Shown here piece after piece: positions 1-7,384 of a DNA stretch of 11,649 bases. The notes under the pieces were generated by a model. It searched no databases, was not told where the DNA came from, and saw only the letters and a program-made list of their open reading frames with translations. This DNA comes from an uncultured Gemmatimonadales bacterium. Lineage in GTDB: Bacteria; Gemmatimonadota; Gemmatimonadetes; Longimicrobiales; Gaopeijiaceae. The stretch spans positions 1 to 11,649 of the forward strand of contig CALJLC010000490.1 in NCBI GenBank assembly GCA_937982605.1, given 5' to 3'. The position numbers were made by a program, and so were the translations under genes. Every line of letters begins with the position of its first letter. Position 1 is the first letter of the stretch.

Positions 1-1235
1 TCGCCGAGCAGCGCCGAGTCACAGCACACCACGGCGCGCCTGCGCCGACGGCGTACCTCGGGCGACGCGTCCGGTGCGGCCACCGCGGCCGTCGCCGCCG
101 GGCCGGCGGCGACCGGGAGGAAGACCCGAACGCTCGTCCCTCCACCCGGCGTCGACTCGAGCTCGACCGAGCCGCCCGCCCGCGTCACCGTCTCCTTCAC
201 GAGGGCGAGCCCGAGCCCCGTGCCGAGACCGGACTCCTTCGTGGTGAATCGGCGCTCGAACGCCCGCTCGACCACCTCCGACGCCATCCCCCGACCGTCG
301 TCCCGAACCACCAGGCAGACCTCCGTGGGCGCGCCGTCGACTCGGGCCCGCGCGCTGGCCAGGACGGAGACGGTGCCGTCACCGTCGATGGCGTCGCGCG
401 CGTTGACGACGAGGTTGAGCACCGCCAGCTCGACGTCCGCCGAGGGCACCGGGACGCGGGGTAGCCGCTCCTCGGAGATCACGCTCAGCGCAATGCGCTC
501 CGGCAGCACCTGGCGAAGGAGCGGCTCGGCCTCCCGCAGCACCGCGGCGAGGTCGGACGTACCGTCGTCGGCTGCGTCGCTGCGCCCGACGTCCACGAGG
601 CGCGTGACGAGAGACGTCCCCCGGTCGCACGCCTTCACGAGCTCGTGCCAGGCGCGGTGACAACGACCGTCCGGAGGGAGGTGGCGCTCCAGCAGCCCGG
701 CGAAGCCCCGGATGGCGGAGAAGATGTTACGCATGTCGTGCGACACGTCCGACGCCATGCGACCCACCGACACCAGATGGGCCGTCCCCTCCGCGACCAG
801 CCGGTCGACCGGGCTCGCCACCAGCCCGGTGAGGTCGTGGGTCACGACCATGTACCCGATGTCCAGCCCGTTCGGCGTCCGCACCCGGGTCACGCTGGTG
901 GCCGCCCAGAAGGCCCGACCGTCGCCTCGCACCCGCCAACCCGAACCCTGCCAGCTCCCGTCGCGGGCGACCGCCGCGAGGATCGCCTGCGCCCGGCCCT
1001 GCTCCCGGTCCTGCTCCAGGAGAAACTCCTCGAGGCGCATACCGAGCGCCTGGTCCCGTGGTAGCGCGAAGAGGTGCGAGCAATCCTCGCCCCAGCGGGA
1101 GACGCAGCCGGCCAGATCGAGCCAGAAGAGCCCGTAGCTGACCCGCGATCCGCCCACCGCGCTGGCCCCCGGAGACGCTCCCCCCGACTCGGCTTCCCCG
1201 GGGCGCGGCCCCGCGGCGGAGGGGGAGTTCAGCAT
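1..1235 (-). CDS. PAS-domain sensor histidine kinase, possibly hybrid, C-terminus cut by the window edge
   Basis: Read on the minus strand, ATG at 1235 opens a frame of 411 complete codons that reaches the left edge without a stop. An in-frame TGA four codons upstream (1247-1245) makes this ATG the only plausible start. Residues about 30-135 look like a PAS sensor domain (YGLFWLDLAG, then WQGSGWRVRGDGRAFW). The dimerisation/phosphoacceptor helix carries SHDMRNIFSAIRGFAGLL with His166. The ATPase domain follows: N-box NLVVNARDAID (Asn274, Asn278), G1 box DDGRGM (312-317), a degenerate F-box FERRFTTK and G2 box GLGTGLGL (336-343). No membrane segment or signal peptide is visible, so it is probably cytoplasmic and senses an internal cue. 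After the kinase core (about 375) comes an Ala/Pro linker and an Arg run. Then AVVCCDSALLG begins, resembling the first strand of a receiver domain. It diverges from the PadR gene. The histidine kinase call is firm; the signal is unknown. Confidence 0.9.
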   Translation of the reverse strand, partial: MLNSPSAAGPRPGEAESGGASPGASAVGGSRVSYGLFWLDLAGCVSRWGEDCSHLFALPRDQALGMRLEEFLLEQDREQGRAQAILAAVARDGSWQGSGWRVRGDGRAFWAATSVTRVRTPNGLDIGYMVVTHDLTGLVASPVDRLVAEGTAHLVSVGRMASDVSHDMRNIFSAIRGFAGLLERHLPPDGRCHRAWHELVKACDRGTSLVTRLVDVGRSDAADDGTSDLAAVLREAEPLLRQVLPERIALSVISEERLPRVPVPSADVELAVLNLVVNARDAIDGDGTVSVLASARARVDGAPTEVCLVVRDDGRGMASEVVERAFERRFTTKESGLGTGLGLALVKETVTRAGGSVELESTPGGGTSVRVFLPVAAGPAATAAVAAPDASPEVRRRRRRAVVCCDSALLG

Positions 1236-1435
1236 CGGCCAATCTCACGCGTCATTACAGGGGGGGCACCGCATACAGTAGTGCATGGCGCTAGGAGCAC
1301 AACCCGTAGTGTAGGCGCCTTCGATGCACACCCTACCCTGCGGGCCTTCCCGAAATCCCGTCCTCGCGGTCGCCACCCCTTGCGTGGCGAGGGAAGAGGC
1401 CCCAACTTCCCCTAGCCACACCAAGGAAAGGGCCC
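1236..1435. promoter_or_regulatory. Divergent control region between the histidine kinase and padR
   Basis: These 200 bp lie between two outward-facing genes and so should hold both promoters. I see an imperfect direct repeat with a 28-bp period (GTAGTGCATGGCGC at 1278-1291, GTAGTGTAGGCGC at 1306-1318). There is also an inverted pair, GTGCAT (1281-1286) and ATGCAC (1324-1329). PadR proteins commonly bind their own promoter, so these are candidate operator parts, but none matches a PadR consensus I could state with confidence. On the minus strand TGTAAT (1259-1254) could be a -10 box for the kinase gene. No coding potential is evident. Confidence 0.4.
1423..1432 (+). promoter_or_regulatory. 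Ribosome binding site of padR
   Basis: AAGGAAAGGG lies immediately ahead of ATG 1436, with the AAGGA core 8 nt from the start codon. It fixes the padR start and argues against the longer overlapping frame that begins at 1324. Confidence 0.75.
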
Positions 1436-1777
1436 ATGGGACAGAATCCGAACCTCGTGCGAGGCACGCTCGACCTCCTCATCCTCAAGTCGCTGACGTG
1501 GGAGCCGAGGCACGGCTACGGCATCAGCGAGTGGATCGAGCAGGTCACGGACGGCTCGCTCCTGATGGAGGAGGGGACGCTCTATCCGGCGCTGCACCGC
1601 CTTCGCGGCAAGGGCATGGTCGAGTCGGAGTGGGGGCTCTCGGAGAACAACCGGCGCGCGAAATACTACCGGCTGACCCCGCAGGGCACGCGCTACCTGG
1701 AGGCTGAGGCGGCCTCCTGGGCTCGCTACACCGACGCGGTCGCGCGCGCCCTCGCCATGGAAACGCCGGAGCCGTGA
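1436..1777 (+). CDS. PadR family transcriptional regulator
   Basis: A 113-residue winged-helix repressor. The N-terminal LVRGTLDLLILKSL helix, the HGYGI motif, and the recognition/wing segment GTLYPALHRLRGKGMVESEW, followed by NNRRAKYYRLTPQG, are the family signature (Pfam PadR). The short length and the C-terminal helix (about 85-108) fit the small PadR subgroup, which uses that helix to dimerise. The start is supported by a good Shine-Dalgarno site. Its stop codon TGA overlaps the GTG start of the permease gene by 4 nt (1774-1777), so the two are co-transcribed and probably translationally coupled. Small PadR proteins next to ADOP permeases are a recurrent pair. The likely role is repression of its own operon in response to a membrane-active or toxic ligand, which is inference from the family. 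No ligand can be read from the sequence. Confidence 0.95.
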   Translation: MGQNPNLVRGTLDLLILKSLTWEPRHGYGISEWIEQVTDGSLLMEEGTLYPALHRLRGKGMVESEWGLSENNRRAKYYRLTPQGTRYLEAEAASWARYTDAVARALAMETPEP

Positions 1778-4449
1778 GCCGCCGACGGCGCCTCTTCCGC
1801 CTTCCCCCGCCGCGCGACGCGGCGATCCGGGACGAGGTGGACGAGGAGATCCGCTTTCACCTGGAGCAGCGGGCCGCCCGCCTCGAGCGAGAGGGGATGA
1901 ACCCGTCGGACGCGCGCGACGAAGCCGAGCGGCGCTTCGGCGACGTGGCGCGCATTTCGGACGACGTCGAGGAGCTGATGAGGAGGAGGGAGAGGACGAT
2001 GAGGAATGCAGACAGGATCGACGACACCCGACGGGATCTGGCCTTCGCCATCCGGCAGATCGCGTACAGTCCCGTGTTCAGCAGCGTCGCCGTGCTCACC
2101 ATCGCGCTGGCGATCGGCGCGACCACGGCGATCTTCAGCGTGGTCGACGGGATCATGCTCCGGCCGCTGCCGTACGACGAGCCCGAAGAGCTCGTCATGG
2201 TGTGGATGGACTACACGCGGCGGGACGTGGTCCTGCCCGACAAGCGGCGCGAGTGGCTGAGCTGGCCGAACTTCGTCGACTTCCGGGACCAGGTCGACGC
2301 GGTGCAGCACGCGTCCGCGTTCCAGGGCTGGAACCCCACGCTCACCGGGATCGACGGCGGCGCGCAGCGGCTCAACGGGGGCTTCGTCAGCCGCGGGATG
2401 TTCTCGGACGTGCTCGGCGTCGAGCCGGCGCTCGGTCGGGAGTTCCTGCCGGAGGAAGACCGACCCGACGCGGAGCCGGTCGTCGTCATCAGCGACGGCC
2501 TCTGGCGCCGCGCCTTCGCCGCGGACCCGGACATCCTCGACCGGACCATCCGACTCAACGACGTGCCCTTCCGGATCATCGGAGTGATGCCCCCGGACTT
2601 CCGCCCGCCGGCGTTCCTGGGCACCGACGTGTGGGCGACGCTCCAGTTCGAGGGGTCCGAGCAGAGCCGGGGAAGCATCTTCCTGCGCGCGGTGGCGCGC
2701 CTCCACGACGGGGCGACGCCGGAGCTGGCGCAGTCGCAGGCGACGCAGCTGGCGCTCCGGCTGGAGGAGGCCTACCCCGAGGCGAACATCGACACCGGCT
2801 TCAACGTCTATCCGCTCCAGTTCGACATGGTGCAGCAGGCGAGCACCGCGCTCTGGGTGCTGCTGGGGGCGGTGGGCTTCGTGCTGATGATCGCGTGCGT
2901 GAACGTGGCGAACCTGCTCCTGGCGCGGGGGGCCTCGCGAGGCGGGGAGCTGGCCGTGCGTACCGCGCTGGGGGCGGGGCACGGTCGGATCCTGGCGCAG
3001 CTGATGACCGAGAGCGTGGTGCTCGCCGCCATCGGCGGCCTCCTCGGCGTCGCGATCGCCTTCCTCGGCACCGATCTGCTCGTCCGTCTGGCGCCCGCGG
3101 GAACGCCGCTCCTCGATCAGGTGGCGGTCGACGGGAGGATCCTCGGCTTCGCCGGCCTCGTCACCCTCGCCACCGGCGCGCTCTTCGGGATCCTCCCCGC
3201 GGTACGCGCGGCCCGGACGGATCCGGCCGGCGTGCTGCGGGAGGGAGGGCGCTCGGGCGCCACCGCCGGTTCGGCCAGGTTGCGCAACGCCCTGGTGGTC
3301 GGTCAGGTGGCGCTGGCGCTCGTGCTCCTCGTCGGCGCGGGGCTCCTGGTGCGCTCCTTCCAGAACCTGCAGGCTGTCGATCTCGGCTTCGACCCCGACG
3401 ACGTGCTCGCCGCGCAGTTCCAGCTCCCGAATGCGCGCTACCCCGACGCCGCGGCCCGGACGACGTTCTTCGGTGAGCTCGAGCGCCGGCTCGCGACGCT
3501 GCCCGGCGTCACGTCAGTCGGCTCGATCACCGCGCTTCCGCTCGCCGGGGCCGACGGAGACACCAACTTCTACGTCGAGGGCGCACCGCTGCCGGAGCGC
3601 GGCCTGGAGCCGTCCGTCTGGCTCCGTCGGGTGACGCCCGGCTACTTCGAGACCGTGGATCTCGAGATCGTCTCCGGCCGCGCCTTCACCGCGGCCGACG
3701 ACGCCGAAGCCACGCGCGTCATCATCGTCAACGAGACGCTCGAGCGGGACTACTTCGACGGGCAGGCGGTCGGCAAGCGCCTCAACGTCAACAGCATGGA
3801 GAACCCGGTGTGGCGCGAGGTCGTCGGCGTGGCGCGCGACATCAAGAACTTCGGCATTCGCGCCGAGAGCCGGAACGCGATGTACCTCCCCTTCGCGCAG
3901 GCCCCGACCGGATTCCTCTTCACGGCGGTCGAGACCTCGGTCGAGCCGCAGTCGATGATGAACGCCGTGCGCGCCGAGGTCGCGGAGCTCGATCCGGACA
4001 TCGCGCTCGGTCAGCTGCAGCCGATGGAGGAGCTCGTGTCGACGTCGCTGGCGGTCGACCGCTTCACGACTTCGCTCCTGGGCGGCTTCGCGCTCGTCGC
4101 GCTGCTCCTGGCGGTCGTCGGCCTCTACGGGGTGGTCTCGTACAGCGTCAGCACCCGCCTTCGAGAGATGGGCGTACGCATCGCGCTCGGCGCGCCCGGC
4201 TCCGACATCCGGCGTCTGGTGCTGCGCTGGGCCCTCGGGCTGGCCGCCGGAGGGATCGTGATCGGCGCCGTCGGGGCGGCAGCCATCAGCCGGCTCGTCG
4301 AGGGACTGCTCTTCGAGGTGGCGCCGACGGACGTGACGACCTTCGCGCTCGTCGCCGTGCTGATGGCCGGAGCGGCGCTCGTGTCCAGCCTGGTTCCGGC
4401 CATCCGGGCCACCCGCGTCGATCCGATCCGGGTCCTGAAGGCCGAGTAG
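1774..4449 (+). CDS. ADOP-type FtsX/MacB family permease (orphan ABC permease)
   Basis: An 891-residue membrane protein, starting at GTG 1774 inside the padR stop. Residues about 15-75 form a charged helical N-terminal domain (IRDEVDEEIRFHLEQRAARL) typical of the ADOP family. The first transmembrane helix follows at about 98-127 (SSVAVLTIALAIGATTAIFS). Next come a MacB-like periplasmic domain and a three-helix FtsX domain (about 355-485, with ACVNVANLLLARGASR). A second copy of the architecture starts at about 502 (LVVGQVALALVLLVGAGLLV). It continues with another periplasmic domain and ends in a second FtsX domain (about 765-891, with REMGVRIALGAPGSDIRRLV). Eight helices in two halves is the duplicated orphan permease pattern. 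No ATPase gene is adjacent, as the family name implies. The substrate is unknown; relatives of MacB and LolCE act in efflux or lipoprotein transport, but that cannot be transferred here. The length is usual for the family. Confidence 0.93.
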   Translation: MSRRRRLFRLPPPRDAAIRDEVDEEIRFHLEQRAARLEREGMNPSDARDEAERRFGDVARISDDVEELMRRRERTMRNADRIDDTRRDLAFAIRQIAYSPVFSSVAVLTIALAIGATTAIFSVVDGIMLRPLPYDEPEELVMVWMDYTRRDVVLPDKRREWLSWPNFVDFRDQVDAVQHASAFQGWNPTLTGIDGGAQRLNGGFVSRGMFSDVLGVEPALGREFLPEEDRPDAEPVVVISDGLWRRAFAADPDILDRTIRLNDVPFRIIGVMPPDFRPPAFLGTDVWATLQFEGSEQSRGSIFLRAVARLHDGATPELAQSQATQLALRLEEAYPEANIDTGFNVYPLQFDMVQQASTALWVLLGAVGFVLMIACVNVANLLLARGASRGGELAVRTALGAGHGRILAQLMTESVVLAAIGGLLGVAIAFLGTDLLVRLAPAGTPLLDQVAVDGRILGFAGLVTLATGALFGILPAVRAARTDPAGVLREGGRSGATAGSARLRNALVVGQVALALVLLVGAGLLVRSFQNLQAVDLGFDPDDVLAAQFQLPNARYPDAAARTTFFGELERRLATLPGVTSVGSITALPLAGADGDTNFYVEGAPLPERGLEPSVWLRRVTPGYFETVDLEIVSGRAFTAADDAEATRVIIVNETLERDYFDGQAVGKRLNVNSMENPVWREVVGVARDIKNFGIRAESRNAMYLPFAQAPTGFLFTAVETSVEPQSMMNAVRAEVAELDPDIALGQLQPMEELVSTSLAVDRFTTSLLGGFALVALLLAVVGLYGVVSYSVSTRLREMGVRIALGAPGSDIRRLVLRWALGLAAGGIVIGAVGAAAISRLVEGLLFEVAPTDVTTFALVAVLMAGAALVSSLVPAIRATRVDPIRVLKAE

Positions 4450-4462
4450 GCCGGAAGGGGGT

Positions 4463-4475
4463 GGCCGCGGCGGCC
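4463..4475. terminator. Small GC hairpin between convergent genes
   Basis: GGCCG-CGG-CGGCC can fold into a 5-bp stem with a 3-nt loop. It lies in the 42-bp gap between the stops of the permease gene (4449) and the minus-strand small gene (4492). There is no T-tract on either side, so intrinsic termination is doubtful. In sequence this GC-rich a 5-bp hairpin could be chance. Confidence 0.2.
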
Positions 4476-4491
4476 CTGGCGGCTGTCGCGG

Positions 4492-4764
4492 CTACCCTGC
4501 TCCGACCGTGTAGACGTCACCGCTTTCGGCGATCTTCGTGTCCTCGTACGGCGCCGCGACCCGACGATACAGCTCGAGCTTGGCGCACTCGAGGACGCCG
4601 ATCGCCTCGTTGAGGTGGGCGTAGCGCAGTCGGCCGGACTCCTCGGCGCGCGCGCTCAGGAACGCGTCGACGAGTCGGGTCACCGCGTAGTTCAGCTCTC
4701 CCGGGTCGCCGGGCGCCGCGCCTTCGTCGATCCGGTCGCGGGCCCGGGGTTCGATGTACGGCAT
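4492..4764 (-). CDS. Small conserved protein of unknown function (DUF6899-like)
   Basis: A 90-residue protein beginning MPYIEPRARDRID and ending GDVYTVGAG. The pattern is N-terminal MPYI, a central GELNYAVTRLVDAFL, then LNEAIGVLECAKLELYRRV and APYEDTKIAESGDVY. I recognise it as a widespread small family which I recall as DUF6899; the number is from memory. It looks helical and soluble, with no signal peptide and one cysteine (Cys60). The start at 4764 rather than a longer in-frame reading (to 5052) is set by an AGGAGGA site 6 nt upstream and by the family N-terminus. It sits 31 nt behind the queG stop on the same strand, as the last gene of the glycosyltransferase-queG unit. The family is not tied to a known reaction, so no function is assigned. 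Confidence 0.85.
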   Translation of the reverse strand: MPYIEPRARDRIDEGAAPGDPGELNYAVTRLVDAFLSARAEESGRLRYAHLNEAIGVLECAKLELYRRVAAPYEDTKIAESGDVYTVGAG

Positions 4765-4770
4765 GTCGAT

Positions 4771-4777
4771 TCCTCCT
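4771..4777 (-). promoter_or_regulatory. Strong ribosome binding site of the 90-residue gene
   Basis: On the minus strand AGGAGGA lies 6 nt before ATG 4764, an almost perfect match to the anti-Shine-Dalgarno sequence. It decides the start of this gene. It also suggests independent, efficient translation even though queG ends only 31 nt upstream. Confidence 0.8.
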
Positions 4778-4795
4778 CGGTGTGGGATATCGAGC

Positions 4796-6052
4796 CTAGA
4801 CGATCCCGGCCAGCGCGTCGACGATCTCGGATCGGACGTGCTCGTCGTGCTCATCCGCCCTTCGTTCCTCGAGGGCGCGCCGCGCCGCCGCCGCCTCGGG
4901 CCCGCCGGGCGCCGCGCGCCCCAGCCCCCAGGCCGCGTGCGCGCGCACGAGGGGGTGCGGATCGTCGAGCGCCCGGCGAAGGACGGCCACCGTGTCGGCG
5001 GCCCCCGTCGAGCCCGCCACCGACCCGGCGAGGGCGTTGCCGAGGCCGACACAGAGGTTCCGCAGCAGCCCCTCCCGGCGGGCGCGCCGGAGCGGGGACC
5101 GCCGGAACCGGCTCCGGAACTCCTCGTCGTCGAGCGCGAGCACCTCGTCGGTCAGCTCGGTGAGCGCCGGGAGGTCTAGGCCGGGCCCCGGCGCGTACGC
5201 CGCTTCGTCGGCGGGACCGGCGAAGCGGACGTTCCACGGACAGACCTCCTGACAGATGTCGCAGCCGAAGACGCGGTTGCCGATGCCGGGCCGCAGCTCG
5301 TGCGGGATCGGTCCCCGGAGCTCGATCGTCAGGTAGGAGATGCACCGGCGGGCGTCCATGACGGGCGCGCCGTCCTCGTCACGACCGAGGAGCGCTCCGG
5401 TGGGACACGCCTCCAGGCACGCCGTGCAGGTGCCGCACCGGTCGGCTTCGAAGGGATCGCTCGGGCGCAGCGCCACGTCCACGAGGAGCATCCCGAGGAA
5501 GAAGTACGAGCCCCGGGCGGGGTCGATGAGCATGGTGTTCCGGCCGAACCACCCCAGCCCCGCCCGTCGGGCGAGCTCGCGCTCGAGGATCGGGCCGGTG
5601 TCGACGTACGCGCGACCCTGCGCCCCGCCCTCCACCACGCCGTCGAGCCAGTGGAGCAGCTCGAGCAGGCGGGGCTTCACGACGTCGTGGTAGTCGTCCC
5701 CGCGGGCGTACCGCGCGATGATCGCGCGCTGCCGATCGTCGACGGCCTCCGGGGGATCGTCGCGGTGGTACTCGTGACCCACGACGATCACCGAGCGGAC
5801 CGACTCCATCGTCTTCCGAAGCGACGCGCGTCGGGCGATCGAGTCGTCGCGGGCGAGGTACGCCATCTCGCCGTGCCGTCCCGAGGAGACCCAGGCCCGG
5901 TAGAACTCCATGTGCTCGGAGGGCGCGGCCGTCGCGATCCCGAAGAGGCCGAAGCCCAGCGCCCGGGCCCGCTCCCGCAGACGGTCCTCCAGGGCGCCGT
6001 CCTCCGCGTCCTGGCGGGCCACCTCGCCCGCCGGCGGGACGCCTCCGCTCAC
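4796..6052 (-). CDS. queG: Epoxyqueuosine reductase QueG
   Basis: A 418-residue iron-sulfur and cobalamin-dependent enzyme that reduces epoxyqueuosine to queuosine in tRNA, the last step of the pathway (known for the family). The N-terminal domain (about 20-200, DUF1730 type) contains YVDTGPILEREL with Asp151, matching the family's proposed catalytic acid, then GLGWFGRNTMLI. Two [4Fe-4S] cluster motifs follow: CGTCTACLEACPTGAL (Cys206, 209, 212, 216) and Cys237 with FGCDICQEVCPWN (Cys264, 267, 271). The C-terminal part (about 330-418) has HEAT-like helices (HPLVRAHAAWGLGRA). The frame runs open to 6424, but that upstream part is inside the glycosyltransferase gene. GTG 6052 overlaps the glycosyltransferase stop by 4 nt (GTGA) with GGAG 5 nt upstream, and leaves a normal-sized protein. 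All eight cluster cysteines are present, so it should be active. Confidence 0.95.
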   Translation of the reverse strand: MSGGVPPAGEVARQDAEDGALEDRLRERARALGFGLFGIATAAPSEHMEFYRAWVSSGRHGEMAYLARDDSIARRASLRKTMESVRSVIVVGHEYHRDDPPEAVDDRQRAIIARYARGDDYHDVVKPRLLELLHWLDGVVEGGAQGRAYVDTGPILERELARRAGLGWFGRNTMLIDPARGSYFFLGMLLVDVALRPSDPFEADRCGTCTACLEACPTGALLGRDEDGAPVMDARRCISYLTIELRGPIPHELRPGIGNRVFGCDICQEVCPWNVRFAGPADEAAYAPGPGLDLPALTELTDEVLALDDEEFRSRFRRSPLRRARREGLLRNLCVGLGNALAGSVAGSTGAADTVAVLRRALDDPHPLVRAHAAWGLGRAAPGGPEAAAARRALEERRADEHDEHVRSEIVDALAGIV

Positions 6053-7281
6053 GCCCGCTCCGAGAGGGGCGGGAGGCGGTAGCGACGACCCTTCCACTCG
6101 ACCGTCCGCCCGCGGATCCAGGCGCGCAGGAAGATGAAGGAGCCGACCGCGGCGCCGAGCGGGTAGAGGAGCCCGTAGGCGAGGGGCGCCTTCATCGCGC
6201 GGGTGAACCAGCACCAGAGCACGGCGCTGAGCCCGTCCACCGTCGCAGCCCAGAGCACGAGTCCCGGCGGGAGGTCCGGCCCGAGACCCGTCGCACGGAG
6301 GAGGAGCACCAGCGGCGCCACGATCCACAACCCGATTCCGCCGAAGAACGATGCCGGCGGAACCAGGGGCCGAAGCACGGGGGGGAAGGACTGGAGACCG
6401 CCCATCACGATGTTCTTCGACCACCCCTCCACGAGCTGGCCGAGCGAGCGGTACATGCGCGTCGCGAGGTCGTGCTCGGCGCTTCGGATCCGGAGGCGGA
6501 GGCCCGCACGCTTCACGCGCTGGGCGAGGGCGAGATCCTCCGCCACTTCATCGCGGACCGATTCGTGGCCGCCGATCCGCGTGTACGCCCCCGCCCGGAA
6601 GAGGAGGAACTGCCCGTTGGCGATCGCGTCGCGCCAGCGGTCGTTTCTCGCCACGCGCTCGAAGTCGGGAAATCGGAGCAGCATGACCAGGAAGACCTGT
6701 GGCTGGACGAGCCGCTCCCAGAACGACTCCATAAGCTGACGACCGACGACGGTGAGCAGGTCGGCGCCTTCCTGCTGCAGACCGGCCACCGCGCGCGCCA
6801 GCAGACGGGGCCCGTGCGTCGTGTCAGCGTCGGTGAAGAGAAGGAGCTCGCCCCGGGCTTCGATCGCTCCCTGCCGGCACGCCCACGGCTTGCCCAGCCA
6901 CCCCGGGGGGAGCAGCTGGCCGTCGAGCACGACGATCCGCTCGGCATTCCCGCGCGGCACCGAGCGGGCCAGCTCCGCGGTGCGATCGTCGCTGCGGTCG
7001 TCCACCACGACGATCTCGAAGTCCGGATACTCGGAGGCCGCGAGCGAGCGCAGGCATGCGACGATGTTCACCGCCTCGTTCCGCGCGGGGACGACGATGC
7101 TGACCCGGGGAGGGGGCGTGTCCGGCAGCGCCGGAGAGGTCAGCTCCACGGCGGAGTATGGCGGGAACGGCGCGGCGTGGCTCGCCTCGTCGAAGGGCGG
7201 CAGCTCCGACGGCACCCGCGCCACGAAGCGGACGAAGAGGAGCAGGGCAAGCCAGGGCGTGGCGAGCAGGAACGGTGTCAT
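6049..7281 (-). CDS. Membrane-bound family 2 glycosyltransferase (CrtQ/HpnB-like)
   Basis: A 410-residue inverting GT-A glycosyltransferase. An N-terminal membrane anchor (about 3-22) is followed by the catalytic domain: VSIVVPARNEAVNIV (60-74), the nucleotide-sugar motif VVVDDRSDDRTAEL (91-104), the metal-binding FTDADTTHGP (149-158, DAD) and the acid in DEVAEDLALAQRV (Asp249 region). The acceptor-site motif is EGWSKN (285-290) in place of the QxxRW of processive synthases. About three C-terminal helices follow (310-330, 338-360, 368-388). EGWSKN and this membrane layout resemble carotenoid (CrtQ) and hopanoid-linked (HpnB) glycosyltransferases, so a lipid acceptor is plausible but inferred. 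ATG 7281 was chosen because it places the anchor at the N-terminus and avoids overlap with the divergent gene; no Shine-Dalgarno site is visible. It is the first gene of the unit with queG. Confidence 0.88.
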   Translation of the reverse strand: MTPFLLATPWLALLLFVRFVARVPSELPPFDEASHAAPFPPYSAVELTSPALPDTPPPRVSIVVPARNEAVNIVACLRSLAASEYPDFEIVVVDDRSDDRTAELARSVPRGNAERIVVLDGQLLPPGWLGKPWACRQGAIEARGELLLFTDADTTHGPRLLARAVAGLQQEGADLLTVVGRQLMESFWERLVQPQVFLVMLLRFPDFERVARNDRWRDAIANGQFLLFRAGAYTRIGGHESVRDEVAEDLALAQRVKRAGLRLRIRSAEHDLATRMYRSLGQLVEGWSKNIVMGGLQSFPPVLRPLVPPASFFGGIGLWIVAPLVLLLRATGLGPDLPPGLVLWAATVDGLSAVLWCWFTRAMKAPLAYGLLYPLGAAVGSFIFLRAWIRGRTVEWKGRRYRLPPLSERA

Positions 7282-7384
7282 CGCGTCGAAGGGCGGTGCG
7301 GACCGTGGACGGAAGGGTACCCGCCCCCCACGTTGCCGTGCCCCGTCCGCCCGGCGCCGCATCCGCTCGCCCGCTCGATCGTCC
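7282..7384. promoter_or_regulatory. Divergent intergenic region between the glycosyltransferase and PLP-enzyme genes
   Basis: These 103 bp separate two genes read outward and must hold both start regions. Neither start has an obvious Shine-Dalgarno site. The only structure I notice is the palindrome GGGTACCC at 7315-7322; its minus-strand reading includes TACCCT, a possible but weak -10 box. I cannot name a promoter with confidence. Confidence 0.3.

Noticed and set aside
727..1248. 173-codon minus-strand frame near the histidine kinase start
   Set aside because: It is out of frame with the kinase motifs and is Arg/Gly/Ala-rich without any domain; the kinase frame from 1235 explains the region.
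1726..2982. 418-codon open frame antisense to the ADOP permease
   Set aside because: It lies wholly opposite padR and the permease, is rich in Arg, His and Pro, has no recognisable motif, and the opposite strand encodes clear families. It is a GC-driven shadow frame.
6053..6424. N-terminal extension of QueG to 542 residues
   Set aside because: The extra 124 residues are read from inside the glycosyltransferase gene, have shadow composition, and family members start near the chosen GTG at 6052.
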